Of a DNA stretch of 64,000 nt, positions 7,872 through 17,749 are shown piece by piece. Source of the stretch: Planctomycetota bacterium (GTDB taxonomy: Bacteria > Planctomycetota > UBA1135 > JACQFD01); the NCBI GenBank assembly GCA_016200225.1, contig JACQFD010000017.1:1-64000 (forward strand). Direction: 5' to 3'. The position numbers and the translations under genes are program-made. The first letter of the stretch is position 1. Each line of letters begins with the position of its first letter. A model generated the notes under the pieces. It did no database searches and had not been told where the DNA came from. It was given only the letters and a program-made list of their open reading frames with translations.

Positions 7872-8195
7872 TGCTCGTGTCATGTGGCCACAATCTTCGA
7901 CGGCGAGGCGATGTCGCGACGCGCGATGTGGCCGAGAGCCGCGAAGCGGTCTCGGCCACGCGCGCGCCGGCATGGCCGAGCAGCCGCGCTTTTATTAGTG
8001 ACCTGCCATCGTTAGTACTGGCGGGCGGCGGGTCCGTGGCGCCAGACAGCGGCGGCGAAGGCGACGCCCCGTCGCGTCGAGTGTGTGGTTCTCGCTGGCG
8101 GGTTGGTCGCGACAGGGCGTGGCCGGAGCTTATCATACTGACTTGACGACTGTGGCGAGCGCGCCGCGGAGCCCGCCGCCCGCATTGACCTAATA
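7872..8195 (+). repeat. Dispersed ~320-bp repeat, copy 3
   Basis: Direct copy of 713-1029, but the hairpin region is replaced by a different sequence that still folds: GTGGCCGAGA (7928-7937) with CCGC (7939-7942) pairs with GCGG (7946-7949) and TCTCGGCCAC (7950-7959), with one bulged G (7938). The 3' part departs after about 8130 (a small insertion, ACTTGACGACTGTGG) and resumes at GCCGCGGAGCCCGCCGCC. Preceded at 7801-7824 by the same ATTGGACCCGTCGCC-TTTTT flank seen near copy 1. Confidence 0.83.
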
Positions 8196-8258
8196 CATGC
8201 AGCCGAAAAATATATTAAATAATTATATCATTAATATTTTATCAATTCCCCGCCATGT

Positions 8259-9752
8259 CTAGTCCCGCGCACGATTCCTTATAAACTGTAACAGAGTCCG
8301 CACACCCACCCCCGCCGCCCCCGACGCATGTAAATAATCCCGCTCCCGTCCGCCCCATGCAGTTCCCGCAATGTCCATGTGGGCCCATTTGGCTTTCTTA
8401 ATAAAGTGAGCGAGAAACGCCGCGCCGGCAATCGCGCCGCCGCCGTCTTTGGGAGAATTAATATTCTTTAGATCGGCGATTTCGCTTTTCATCTGTTCGC
8501 GGTGCGCGTCCCAGAGCGGCATGGGCCAGCAGCGCTCGCCGGCTTCGTTGCCGGCGTCGACGAGTTCTTTTTGTAAGGTTTCGTCGTTCGCGAAAACGCC
8601 GGTCATTTCGTGTCCGAGAGCCACGACGATCGCGCCGGTCAGCGTCGCGAGATCGATGATAATATCCGGTTTATAAGTTTTCTCCACGTGCGCGATCGCG
8701 TCGCAGAGGATCAATCGCCCCTCGGCGTCGGTGTTGAGCACCTCGATCGTCGTTCCGTCGCACGCGCGGATCACGTCGCCGGGTTTATAAGCTTTGCCGC
8801 CAGGCATGTTTTCGGTGGAGGGCACGGCGCCGATCACTTCGATCGGTAAATTAAGATTTCGCAGCGCGTGAAAACAACCGATCACGGCGCCGCCGCCGCA
8901 CATATCATATTTCATTTCGTCCATCGCCGCGGACGGTTTGATGGAAATGCCCCCGGTGTCGAACGTGAGGCCCTTGCCGATCAGCGCGATCGTTTCTTTA
9001 ACTTTGCCGCGCGGTTTGTAATGTAATATTATAAATTTCGGCGGTTCGACCGAACCCTGCGCCACGCCGAGCAGCGCGCCCATCCCGAGTCTTTTCATAT
9101 CTTTCGTCTCGAGAATCTTGCATTGCACGCGGCCGCCCGCGAGCGATTTCGCCGCGTTCGCGAGCGCGGTCGGCGTCGAGTAATTCGCGGGCGCATCCTC
9201 CAATTCTCGCGAATAATTCGCAGCCTCGGCGTTGCCGATTCCGCGTTCGATTCCTTCTGTAAATTCGGCGCCGGCCGCGTGAATTTGTATAATCTGCGGT
9301 CCGGCCGCCGCGGCCTCCTTTTCTTTATGAACGAATTCCTTCGACGCCTTGAACCGATGATAACGATACGACGCGAGCATCGAACCCTCCGCGAACGCGC
9401 ATCCCGCGGCATCGTCGCCGACCGCGTCGCGGATTTCCCTCGGCAACATAACAGATACAATTTTCGCCTGCCGGTCTTTTGAAGTATTCCAGACGAGTCC
9501 CGCCGCGCGCCGCAGCTCCTCGGTTGTAAATTTATCTTTCTTTCCGAGGCCGAGCAGCGCCGCGCGCGCGACTTTGCCGCGTCCGTCGGGATACGCGATC
9601 ACGATCTGGCGAAACCGCCCTTTGAAATCCGCGTACGCGCCCGCCGGAATCGAAACGCCGTCCGGAAGCCGGGGTTTGCCGTCCTCGAAACATAATATAA
9701 ACAATATGTCGCAGGGGCCGGTGGCGGGTTTTGCCGTCGTTTGAATCTTCAT
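8259..9752 (-). CDS. pepA: Leucyl aminopeptidase (M17)
   Basis: 497 residues from ATG 9752. A cytosolic di-metal peptidase that removes N-terminal residues, normally hexameric. The C-terminal catalytic domain shows the family signatures: GKGLTFDTGGISIKP (metal-binding Lys and Asp), MKYDMCGGGAV, the hallmark NTDAEGRL, and LATLTGAIVVALG. The N-terminal macro-like domain (about residues 1-170) is more variable. An upstream in-frame start at 9818 would add 22 basic residues and is less likely. The downstream side is the repeat cluster; upstream lies the spermidine-synthase-like pair, with a gap of about 110 bases and no visible functional link. Confidence 0.95.
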   Translation of the reverse strand: MKIQTTAKPATGPCDILFILCFEDGKPRLPDGVSIPAGAYADFKGRFRQIVIAYPDGRGKVARAALLGLGKKDKFTTEELRRAAGLVWNTSKDRQAKIVSVMLPREIRDAVGDDAAGCAFAEGSMLASYRYHRFKASKEFVHKEKEAAAAGPQIIQIHAAGAEFTEGIERGIGNAEAANYSRELEDAPANYSTPTALANAAKSLAGGRVQCKILETKDMKRLGMGALLGVAQGSVEPPKFIILHYKPRGKVKETIALIGKGLTFDTGGISIKPSAAMDEMKYDMCGGGAVIGCFHALRNLNLPIEVIGAVPSTENMPGGKAYKPGDVIRACDGTTIEVLNTDAEGRLILCDAIAHVEKTYKPDIIIDLATLTGAIVVALGHEMTGVFANDETLQKELVDAGNEAGERCWPMPLWDAHREQMKSEIADLKNINSPKDGGGAIAGAAFLAHFIKKAKWAHMDIAGTAWGGRERDYLHASGAAGVGVRTLLQFIRNRARD

Positions 9753-9865
9753 ATCCGTTTTCGTGGCGCGGGGTGTTCGATGGTTGGAACGATGATTGAA
9801 CCGATTCAAAAGGCGCATTCAATTATAGAATCCGTCCGCGCAGCCGGGGCCGGCCGGCGCGCACG

Positions 9866-12800
9866 TCATTTCGCAACAAATTTTCGGGCGTCGAAATCGA
9901 ATCGCAGGCGCCCCCGATGCTCCTGCCACCATCGCCGCCACGCCTCGGCGGTGTCGCCGGGCGACGCCCCCGTCCACTGCCGCAACAACGCCAGCGCCTC
10001 CTCGCGTCGCGATCGCGTGCCCGCGGCGATCGCGAGCGTGCGCATCGCCGATTCGACGAACGTCAGCAACGCGGCGTCGCTCCCCGCGCCATTCTTTAAT
10101 AAACGAAACGCGCATCCGGCGGCCGCGGGCGCGTCGTGCAGCGCCAGCAGCGAGTACGCCGTCCCGAGAATCGCGCGCGGCGAGTTCGGATTTGTTGTTT
10201 CCAACGATTGAAATATTCTTAACGATTCGTCGAATTCGCGATTTGTAAATAATTCGACGGCTCGATCGTATTGTGTAATAAACCCCGCGCCGGGACCCGA
10301 CGGGCCGAATTCCGGTGTCTGGAATCCGGCGAAAATGTCCACGACGCGCGGCGCGGGCAGTTTCAACAATTCGAGCATCCGCGTTCCGGCGGCCGTCCCG
10401 CCCCGCGGATTTTTTGTAGTTTCGTCGGCGACGCCGAGCGCCGCCCGCGTCGCGTCCACGCGCGAACGCATCACGCGCGACACGGCTTCGAAAATCGGAC
10501 TTAACTTCTTTTCGCGTTCGGCGCTCCAATCCGCGAACAGCGGCGCGCGGTCCGTGTTGCGCATGCCGAGCGCGAGGTCGAGGCGTTTTTGTATCATTGC
10601 GTCGCGAGCCGGATCGTGCGCGCCCGCCGCCACGCCGGGCGCGAAAAAAGCCTCGAGCGTGTCGGGTGATCTGTTATATCCGCGCGGACCGCGGTATTCG
10701 ATGAGCGGGCGGTCGTCCGAATTGACGCGCGCGCCCGCGCAGAGGCGCGCGAGTTCGGCGGGTCCGGCCAGTTGTAATGATAATAAATCCTCCGTCGAGT
10801 CGAGTCCCACTTCGGAGAGCGACGCGCGCGCTTCTTCGAAGCCGGGTTCGCCCGCGAACGCGCGCGCGAACCGATCATATAATAACGGCGCGCCGCCCGG
10901 TTTCCGGCCGACGATCACTTGCGTAAAGTCCGCGTCGTAAAGGTAACAATCCGGGAAAACGCTCCGAAACGACTCGATCAGCGTTTTATACATTTCCTCC
11001 GAGTAGCCTCCGGGAATCCACTGCGCCGCGACGCCGCCCGGAGCGAGCGCGTCGAATTCCATCCGATAGAATTCTTTACAATAGAGACTCGTCACGCCCG
11101 CGTCGTCGGGATCGATGGGATCGGTCGTGATGACGTCGTAGGGTTCGCGCGCCGCGAGCAGAAAATTGCGTCCGTCGTCGATCGTAATATGAACATTGCT
11201 CCGGTCGTGCACGCCGCCGTTGCTATTCTTAAAGATGCGCGCGAGTTCGACGACGCGAGAGGATAATTCACAAATATCGACGCGCAATCCCGGATGCGCC
11301 GCAACGGATCCGGCCGTGATGCCGGCGCCGAAACCGATCACGAGCGCGCGCTTCGGGTCCGGATGGTACAAAACCGGCAGATGGCCGAGCATGCGCAAAT
11401 GTAACATCGCGCTCGGGCGGTCGCCCGCCTGGCCGTCGCCGTCGACGACAATTGTATAATAGCCCGTTCGTTTATTTCTAACGATGGCGACCGAGCTCGA
11501 CGCGCCGTCGGCATAAGCCGCGATCTCCTGAACCGCCGGCTCCGCGAGCACGGCTCCCGAGGCGGGCGACGGCGCGCGCGACGCGATCGCGCCCGCCGCC
11601 GCGGCCGCGCCCGCCGCGATCATGATATATACAATTTTCCGGGCGCGGAGCAGGCCGGCGTCGAACGCGATGCACCCGCACGCGCCGAGCATGCAAACGA
11701 AACCCGCCGCGATCAGTCCGCCTTGAAGACCGAATTGTGGTAATAAATAAAAACCGCCGGCCACGGCGCCGCCGATCGCGCCCGCCGTATTCCAGGCCCC
11801 CGCGCGTCCGGTCGACTCGGCCGCGCCGCTCTCGGCCGTCCACTGAGCAACCAGCGGGAACATCGCGCCGAATAGTAGCGTCGGCGCCAATTCGACTTTT
11901 AAACACTCGCGAAAACCGAACCAACAGATTCCGGCGAAATCGCGCACGCCCCCTTCCGGCAATTCCATGAACGCGCCGCGGCCGCGGTTCGAGAATGCAT
12001 AGATGCCGCAGAGAATCGAAATTCCCGCGAGTAATTGTACAATTCCGATCGTTAATAATCGCGGACGCAGCCGCGCGCTTGCAAGGCCGCCCGCCGCCGC
12101 GCCGAGCGCGAGACCGAACAAGAACGTCGCGAGCATTTGCGCGAACGCGTACACCGAATTGTCGCCGACTGAATATATCAAATACCGGTGCCATAACACT
12201 TCGCACGCAAGCGCCGAAAAACCGGACATAAAGAATGCGCAGAGCGCCGCCCTCCGCTCCGACGGTTGCAGCGCCGGCGCGGGCGCGGGAACGGCGGCGG
12301 GCGCAGCCGGAAGCGCGCGCAATCCGCGGGCCGCGAGAAGAGCGGCGGCGGCGATCGTTGCATTTGCGCAGGCCGCCGACCACGCCGCCCCGCGCACGCC
12401 GAATGTATCGATTAAATAAAACGCGGATACTAATATTCCGGCAAACGCGCCGAGCGTGTTCAATCCATACAAAAAGCCGACGTCGCGGCCGAACGCCCGT
12501 CCCCGTTCGCGATCCCGGCCGCCGCCCGCGAAAGCCGCGACGAGGATGGGCAGCGTCGCTCCCATGCACAGCGTCGCCGGGAGCAGCGCCGCGGCCGCGA
12601 TCGCCGCCCGCGCGAGCGTTAATAATAATCCCGGCTCGAGCACGCGCCTCGCCGGAATATATAGAATCGGCAGAAAGTCTAACAAGTACGGCGACGCGAA
12701 TCCGAGCAATGCAACGGCGGCTTCGAGCGCCGCGTAGCCGCGCATCGCGCGCGCCCCCGCGAGGCCGAATTTTCCGCACGCGCGCCCGCCGAGCGCCGCG

Positions 12801-13003
12801 CCCGCGCCGAGCCCCGCCATGAACACGGCGAGCACGGCGCCGACCGCCGGCGCGGACGCGCCTAGAATTAATGTTAATTTTCGCGTCCAGACCACTTCAT
12901 ACACGAGCGCGGCGGCGCCGGAAATGAAAAATAACAAAAAAACCGCCGCGCGGACGCCGGCGTCCGTTCCGATGGAATCTTTAGATCGTGCCATGCCAGC
13001 CAA
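9866..13003 (-). CDS. Fused membrane / spermidine-synthase-like protein, paralogue 1
   Basis: 1045 residues in three parts. Residues ~15-470 contain about 12 hydrophobic segments beginning FISGAAALVYEVVWTRKL, the signature of membrane-bound spermidine-synthase-like proteins; a second EVLWHRYLIYSVGDNSVYAF repeat indicates internal duplication. Residues ~500-720 are the Rossmann domain with LVIGFGAGITAGSVA (nucleotide-binding loop), CELSSRVVELA, DDGRNFL and TDPIDPDDAGVTSLYCKEFY, which resembles aminopropyltransferases. The last ~300 residues are helical with TPR-like features. Substrate is unknown; polyamine synthesis is not proven because decarboxylated-SAM residues cannot be verified by eye. 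It follows its paralogue with a 19-base gap, implying one transcript. A start at 12994 (ATG) is equally plausible. Confidence 0.85.
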   Translation of the reverse strand: MAGMARSKDSIGTDAGVRAAVFLLFFISGAAALVYEVVWTRKLTLILGASAPAVGAVLAVFMAGLGAGAALGGRACGKFGLAGARAMRGYAALEAAVALLGFASPYLLDFLPILYIPARRVLEPGLLLTLARAAIAAAALLPATLCMGATLPILVAAFAGGGRDRERGRAFGRDVGFLYGLNTLGAFAGILVSAFYLIDTFGVRGAAWSAACANATIAAAALLAARGLRALPAAPAAVPAPAPALQPSERRAALCAFFMSGFSALACEVLWHRYLIYSVGDNSVYAFAQMLATFLFGLALGAAAGGLASARLRPRLLTIGIVQLLAGISILCGIYAFSNRGRGAFMELPEGGVRDFAGICWFGFRECLKVELAPTLLFGAMFPLVAQWTAESGAAESTGRAGAWNTAGAIGGAVAGGFYLLPQFGLQGGLIAAGFVCMLGACGCIAFDAGLLRARKIVYIMIAAGAAAAAGAIASRAPSPASGAVLAEPAVQEIAAYADGASSSVAIVRNKRTGYYTIVVDGDGQAGDRPSAMLHLRMLGHLPVLYHPDPKRALVIGFGAGITAGSVAAHPGLRVDICELSSRVVELARIFKNSNGGVHDRSNVHITIDDGRNFLLAAREPYDVITTDPIDPDDAGVTSLYCKEFYRMEFDALAPGGVAAQWIPGGYSEEMYKTLIESFRSVFPDCYLYDADFTQVIVGRKPGGAPLLYDRFARAFAGEPGFEEARASLSEVGLDSTEDLLSLQLAGPAELARLCAGARVNSDDRPLIEYRGPRGYNRSPDTLEAFFAPGVAAGAHDPARDAMIQKRLDLALGMRNTDRAPLFADWSAEREKKLSPIFEAVSRVMRSRVDATRAALGVADETTKNPRGGTAAGTRMLELLKLPAPRVVDIFAGFQTPEFGPSGPGAGFITQYDRAVELFTNREFDESLRIFQSLETTNPNSPRAILGTAYSLLALHDAPAAAGCAFRLLKNGAGSDAALLTFVESAMRTLAIAAGTRSRREEALALLRQWTGASPGDTAEAWRRWWQEHRGRLRFDFDARKFVAK

Positions 13004-13022
13004 TATTCATAATCGCGAACAT

Positions 13023-16010
13023 TTATTTCGCGTCCGAGGATTTCGACGCCGCCGGAGCCCCCGGTTGCTTCTGGAACCACGCGTTCCACGCCTCGACGGT
13101 CCGGTCCAGCCGGATATTATTTAATTTTTCCAGCGCCTCCGCGGCCGCCGTTCCTTCGTTCGCGTCGCCGACCGCGTTGATCAATTGTTGCGTTTCATGG
13201 CGCGTGAATTCTTGTAAATAATCGGTCGCGTATCGCGCGTGCTCCGTCACCTGCCGCGCATAATCGATCGCGGCCGCGTGTTCGAGGAGGCGCGCGCACG
13301 CGAGCGCGAGACCGAGCCGTCCGCGCAGCGAATCGGGACGGATCATGAGCGCCGATCGAAAACAATATTTGGCGAATTTCGCGGCCTCGGCTTTATCATA
13401 ATTCGGCGGCGGCGCGTCCGGCAGCAGCGCCTCGATCCCGAAATCGATTTGTAATAAATATTCGCCGACGTCCTCGCCCGGTTCGAAATCGCATTCGTCG
13501 AATTCGGCCATCAGATCGACCGTGCGCGGGCCCGTGGATATTAAGGATCGCAACACGGCCTCCGCTTTCGCGGCGCCGCCGCCTCCCGGTTCGTTGCGCG
13601 CGAGCCGCGCGTCCATCGATCGTTGCATTCCGCGGTATTTTTCTTTAAATCGCGCCGCGTGTTCGGCGGACCAGTCGGCGATCGCGTCGCCGCGGTCGCT
13701 CTTGCGCATCGATAATAATACGCGCTGTTTTTCAATCCACGAACCGCGCGGATTCCCCCATTCGGTTCGCGGCGCGACCACTTCGGCGATCGGCCGGTCG
13801 TCGCTGTTCGGCGGCGCGTCCCCGCAAAAATTAGCGATATCAGCCGGGCCCGCCAGTTGTAATGTTAATAAATCGTAGGGATCGTCGATGCCAACGGCCG
13901 CGAGCGAACTTTTAACTTTTCGATCCTCGAACGCGCGTTCGAGGCGGTCGAAGGCGACGCGCCGGCCGCCGGGTTTGCGGCCGACGATGACGGTGGTGAA
14001 ATCTCCGTCGTAAATATAACATTCCGGAAAGGACAAACGAAACGCCTGAATCAGGCTTTTGTAAACATCGAGCGAATATTGCGTCGTCATCCACTGGCAC
14101 GCGACGCCGCCCGGATTCAACCGTTTCGAGACAAGCTCGTAAAACTCCTTACAATAAATACTCGTCACGCCCGCGTCGTCGGGATCGATCGGATCCGTAG
14201 TAATGACGTCGTAGGTCCGCGTCGTCGAAAGTAAATGATTGCGGCCGTCGTCCACCGTGACGCGCAGGCGCGGATCGCGAAAAACGCCGTTGTTGCCGCC
14301 GTCGAAAACGCCGTCCTTGTTTAATTGTAATATCGTCGGCGAAAGATCGCAGATTTCGAGCGTTTCGAGCGGATGCGACGCGAGCGAACCGAGCGTCACC
14401 CCGGCGCCGCAACAAATGACGAGTCCCGACTTTGGATTTTCATGAAAAAGCGCGGGCAGGTGGCCCATCAGGCGCAAATGTAACATCCCGACGGGATCGG
14501 TGCTCGCCTGCGCGTCGCCGCCGACGTAGAGCACGCGCGTTTTTGTAATATTATCTTCGACGACGGCCACGCTCGAGACGGCGCCGTCCTCGTAGAATTT
14601 CATCGTGTCGCGCGTCTCGTCCTTGATGAGCGCGCGCGCCGCCGCGTCGCGACGCGAGAGCGCGACCAGCGAAAGCGCGCCGAATGCGATACAAACGATC
14701 GCCGCAACGATGAATTTAACAAAACGCAGCGACGCCGCGGGCGCGAGCGCCGCGAGCATCGCGAGCAGCGAAAGCGACGCCGCCGCGATCATGCCTTTCG
14801 CGAATCCCAGCATCGGTAATAATACAAATCCGCTCGCGATCGCGCCCGCGATCGAGCCGGCCGTGTTCCACGCGACCGAGCGCCCGACGTCGGCCGCGGC
14901 CGTCTCCGCGCCGCGCGTCACGATCCGCGCGACGAACGGAAAACTCGCGCCGAATAGTAATGTCGGAATGAATACTACTTTTGCGGACGACCAGACGCCC
15001 GTCCACAGAAAAGTCGCCCACGGAACGTACGTTTCGCCGGTCAGCCAGTCGCCGAGCCCGGCGTAGCGCCCCTTCGGCTCCAGCAGCGCGACGGACGCCA
15101 CGCACGCGCACGCGAGCGCGCCCTGAATGACCGCGAGCGCGAGCAGCGGATTCTTAAATTTATCGACGAACGGCGCGGCGAGCGCGCTTCCGGCCGCGAT
15201 GCCCGCGAGAAAAATTGCCAACATATCCGCGAACGCGTACGCCGAATTGTCGCCGACCGCATATATCAAATATCGCGTCCAGATCCCCTCGCACGCGAGT
15301 CCGGCGGCGCCGGAAAGCGCGGCCGCGATCAGCGCCGCGCGGCGCGCCCCCGCGCTGAATGTTATATTTAACGTTCCGGATGCCGCGGGCGCCGCGGGAA
15401 TTCCCGCGCGCGAGAGACTCCAGGCGCCGATCGTCGCGACGCCGTTCAACGCCGCGGCGCAGCCGATCGAACCGCGCATGCCGAATGTTTCAATTGTAAA
15501 ATACGCGGCCGCGATCGTCCCCGCGACGGCGCCGACCGTGTTCACGGCGTACAGCAATCCCACGCCGCGCCCGCGCCGGCCGTCGCCGCCGATCGTTAAT
15601 ATCCATTTCGACAGCGCGGGCAGCGTGGCGCCCATGAACAACGCCGGCGGTAATAATACCAATGCCGAAAGCGCCGCGCGCGCCGCCGTGAGCGCGGGAC
15701 CGCCGCCGATCGTTTGTTTTAAAAATACATAAACCGGCGCGAGCGCGTCGAGCACGTACGGCGACGCGAACCCCAGGATTGCAATTCCGACTTCGCAAAA
15801 TGCATAGAATTTCAGCGGATCGCGATTCTTTATCATTCTTCCCGCCGCGGCGCCGCCGATTCCGAGCCCCGCCATAAACGTCGCGAGCACCGTGCTCACC
15901 GCGGGCGCTGTCACGCCGAGCAGCAACGTCAGCTGCCGCGTCCAGACCACTTCATACAGTAATCCCGCCGCGCCGGAAACGAAGAATACGAGGAGTATGA
16001 TAAAACGCAT
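13023..16010 (-). CDS. Fused membrane / spermidine-synthase-like protein, paralogue 2
   Basis: 995 residues from ATG 16010, directly at the start of the first membrane segment (MRFIILLVFFVSGAAGLLYEVVWTRQ split over the start). Architecture equals that of the downstream gene: duplicated membrane halves, a SAM-type Rossmann domain (VICCGAGVTLGSLA, CDLSPTILQL, VDDGRNHL, TDPIDPDDAGVTSIYCKEFY, QWMTTQYSLD) and a C-terminal helical domain. The two proteins share many motifs but are clearly diverged, so the duplication is old and they may act as a heteromeric pair. A longer frame reaching 16133 would overlap the ETF-QO gene and has no leader character. It begins 24 bases after ETF-QO ends. Confidence 0.86.
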   Translation of the reverse strand: MRFIILLVFFVSGAAGLLYEVVWTRQLTLLLGVTAPAVSTVLATFMAGLGIGGAAAGRMIKNRDPLKFYAFCEVGIAILGFASPYVLDALAPVYVFLKQTIGGGPALTAARAALSALVLLPPALFMGATLPALSKWILTIGGDGRRGRGVGLLYAVNTVGAVAGTIAAAYFTIETFGMRGSIGCAAALNGVATIGAWSLSRAGIPAAPAASGTLNITFSAGARRAALIAAALSGAAGLACEGIWTRYLIYAVGDNSAYAFADMLAIFLAGIAAGSALAAPFVDKFKNPLLALAVIQGALACACVASVALLEPKGRYAGLGDWLTGETYVPWATFLWTGVWSSAKVVFIPTLLFGASFPFVARIVTRGAETAAADVGRSVAWNTAGSIAGAIASGFVLLPMLGFAKGMIAAASLSLLAMLAALAPAASLRFVKFIVAAIVCIAFGALSLVALSRRDAAARALIKDETRDTMKFYEDGAVSSVAVVEDNITKTRVLYVGGDAQASTDPVGMLHLRLMGHLPALFHENPKSGLVICCGAGVTLGSLASHPLETLEICDLSPTILQLNKDGVFDGGNNGVFRDPRLRVTVDDGRNHLLSTTRTYDVITTDPIDPDDAGVTSIYCKEFYELVSKRLNPGGVACQWMTTQYSLDVYKSLIQAFRLSFPECYIYDGDFTTVIVGRKPGGRRVAFDRLERAFEDRKVKSSLAAVGIDDPYDLLTLQLAGPADIANFCGDAPPNSDDRPIAEVVAPRTEWGNPRGSWIEKQRVLLSMRKSDRGDAIADWSAEHAARFKEKYRGMQRSMDARLARNEPGGGGAAKAEAVLRSLISTGPRTVDLMAEFDECDFEPGEDVGEYLLQIDFGIEALLPDAPPPNYDKAEAAKFAKYCFRSALMIRPDSLRGRLGLALACARLLEHAAAIDYARQVTEHARYATDYLQEFTRHETQQLINAVGDANEGTAAAEALEKLNNIRLDRTVEAWNAWFQKQPGAPAASKSSDAK

Positions 16011-16033
16011 GGGCGTCGCCGCGCGGCCGATCC

Positions 16034-17674
16034 TTACATATCCAGATACTTCGGCCCTCCGCCCCCCTCGGGAACCGTCCAGTCGATAATTTGATAAGGA
16101 TCCGCGATGTCGCAGGTTTTGCAATGGACGCAATTGCTAAAATTAATGTTGACGCGCTTCTTCTCGCGGTCCCATTCGTAAACGTAGGCGGGACAGAACC
16201 GCTGGCACGGATTTCCGTATTCTTCGGCGCATTTCGTCGCGCAAATATTAGGATCGAGAATCTTAAGATGCGACGGCTGGTCCTCGTCGTGCATCGTGCC
16301 GGAATAGTAAGCTCCTTTCAACTTGTCGAACGTCAGTTTGTCGTCGAACGCGATGGCGTTGTTAGGCGCGTTGCCGTCCTCGCCGGCGCGAAGTTTTCTG
16401 TAAAATTCATGATCCGGAGTCGAATGCGCGCGGCCGCCGAACATCCGCCCTCGGGAAAGCGTGATCATGCCGGCCTTGAACATGCCCCACCAGAACGAAC
16501 CCTCGAACGCCTGATGGAAATTGCGCACTTCATACAATTCTTCGCGCGCCCAGGATTTTTCGAACGCATCGTTAAATATGGATAATTGCTTTTCGCTGAA
16601 GTCGTTTTTTTCGAGCGCTTCGTAGATCGTATCGGCCGCGAGCATGCCGCTCTTCATCGCGAGATGGATACCTTTCAATCGCGCCGAATTCAAGAATCCC
16701 GCGGCGTCGCCGATGACTAAGAATCCGTCTCCATACATTTTTGGCATTGCATAATAACCGCCGTACGGAAGCGTTTTCGCGCCGTAGCGCACGAGCGTGC
16801 CGCCGTCGAGCAGCGACTTCATCCACGGATGCGATTTCCAACGGTTGAATGCCGCGTGCGGGTCGAAGCGCGGATCTCTATAATTGAGTCCGATGACGAA
16901 GCCGATCGAAAGTTTATGATCCGGCAATCCGTACACCCAGCCGCCGCCGTACTGGCCGCCCTCCGTCAACGGATGGCCAAGTGTATGAATGACTTTTCCT
17001 TTAAGATCCTGTTTGATCTCCCAGATTTCCTTGAATCCGGTTCCGTACGTCATCGGGTTCCGGCCGGCGTCGAGTTTTTTTTCCGCGACGAGTTTTTTTG
17101 TTAAAGATCCGCGCGTGCCCTCGGCAAAAATTGTGATTTTCGCGCGGATGTCCATGCCCGGCGCGAACGTCGATTTGTGTCCGCCGTTTTTATCAATTCC
17201 CATGTCGCGGATGCGCACGCCCGCAACGCGGCCGTTCTCCTCGAGCACGCTGTCGGCCGGAAAACCGGGATACACGTCGACGCCTTCTTTTTCGGCGAGA
17301 TCCTTCAACCAGCGGACGACTTTGAATATAGATACAATTCGATTGCCGTGATTGCGAAGCGGCGGCGGCAGCAGCGCGCCGCGAAACGATTGCGAACTCT
17401 TTTCTGTAAAAAACCGCATCTCGTCCTCGACGACCTCGCCGTCGTGCGGAAATCCTAACCTATCGAATTCCGGCTCGAGTTCGCGCAGCGCGCGCAGGTC
17501 CATCACCGCGCCCGATAATTGGTGGAATCCGATCTCCTCGGCCTTTTCGAGAACGAGAATCGTAATATCTTTATTCGCGGCCTTTAATTTACGTTTGAGC
17601 GCGATCGCGCTCGCGAGCGAAGCCGAACCCGCGCCCACGTAGAGCACGTCGACGTCCAGTGATTCGCGTTCCAT
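16034..17674 (-). CDS. Electron transfer flavoprotein-ubiquinone oxidoreductase
   Basis: 546 residues, full length. A membrane-associated FAD/4Fe-4S enzyme that passes electrons from ETF, reduced by acyl-CoA dehydrogenases, to quinone. The N-terminal dinucleotide fold begins DVLYVGAGSASLASAIAL, with Ser in the third Gly position. Next come LSGAVMDLRALRELEP, the FAD/ubiquinone region TYGTGFKEIWEI, the GDAAGFLNSARLKGIHLAMKSGMLAAD motif (split here for length) and the C-terminal cluster Cys residues CATKCAEEYG-NPCQRFCP and NCVHCKTCDI. No etfAB genes are in the window. The two membrane paralogues follow closely; whether they share a promoter is open. Confidence 0.95.
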   Translation of the reverse strand: MERESLDVDVLYVGAGSASLASAIALKRKLKAANKDITILVLEKAEEIGFHQLSGAVMDLRALRELEPEFDRLGFPHDGEVVEDEMRFFTEKSSQSFRGALLPPPLRNHGNRIVSIFKVVRWLKDLAEKEGVDVYPGFPADSVLEENGRVAGVRIRDMGIDKNGGHKSTFAPGMDIRAKITIFAEGTRGSLTKKLVAEKKLDAGRNPMTYGTGFKEIWEIKQDLKGKVIHTLGHPLTEGGQYGGGWVYGLPDHKLSIGFVIGLNYRDPRFDPHAAFNRWKSHPWMKSLLDGGTLVRYGAKTLPYGGYYAMPKMYGDGFLVIGDAAGFLNSARLKGIHLAMKSGMLAADTIYEALEKNDFSEKQLSIFNDAFEKSWAREELYEVRNFHQAFEGSFWWGMFKAGMITLSRGRMFGGRAHSTPDHEFYRKLRAGEDGNAPNNAIAFDDKLTFDKLKGAYYSGTMHDEDQPSHLKILDPNICATKCAEEYGNPCQRFCPAYVYEWDREKKRVNINFSNCVHCKTCDIADPYQIIDWTVPEGGGGPKYLDM

Positions 17675-17749
17675 AATAATTAATGAAAAAAGCGGCGGGA
17701 AGTTCGCGAACTTCCGGACCCGCGAATCGCGGTGATGATCGTTAGGATT

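Noticed and set aside
11478..12779. 433-codon minus-strand ORF
   Set aside because: Out-of-frame within the spermidine-synthase-like paralogue; Arg/Gly-rich low-complexity translation.
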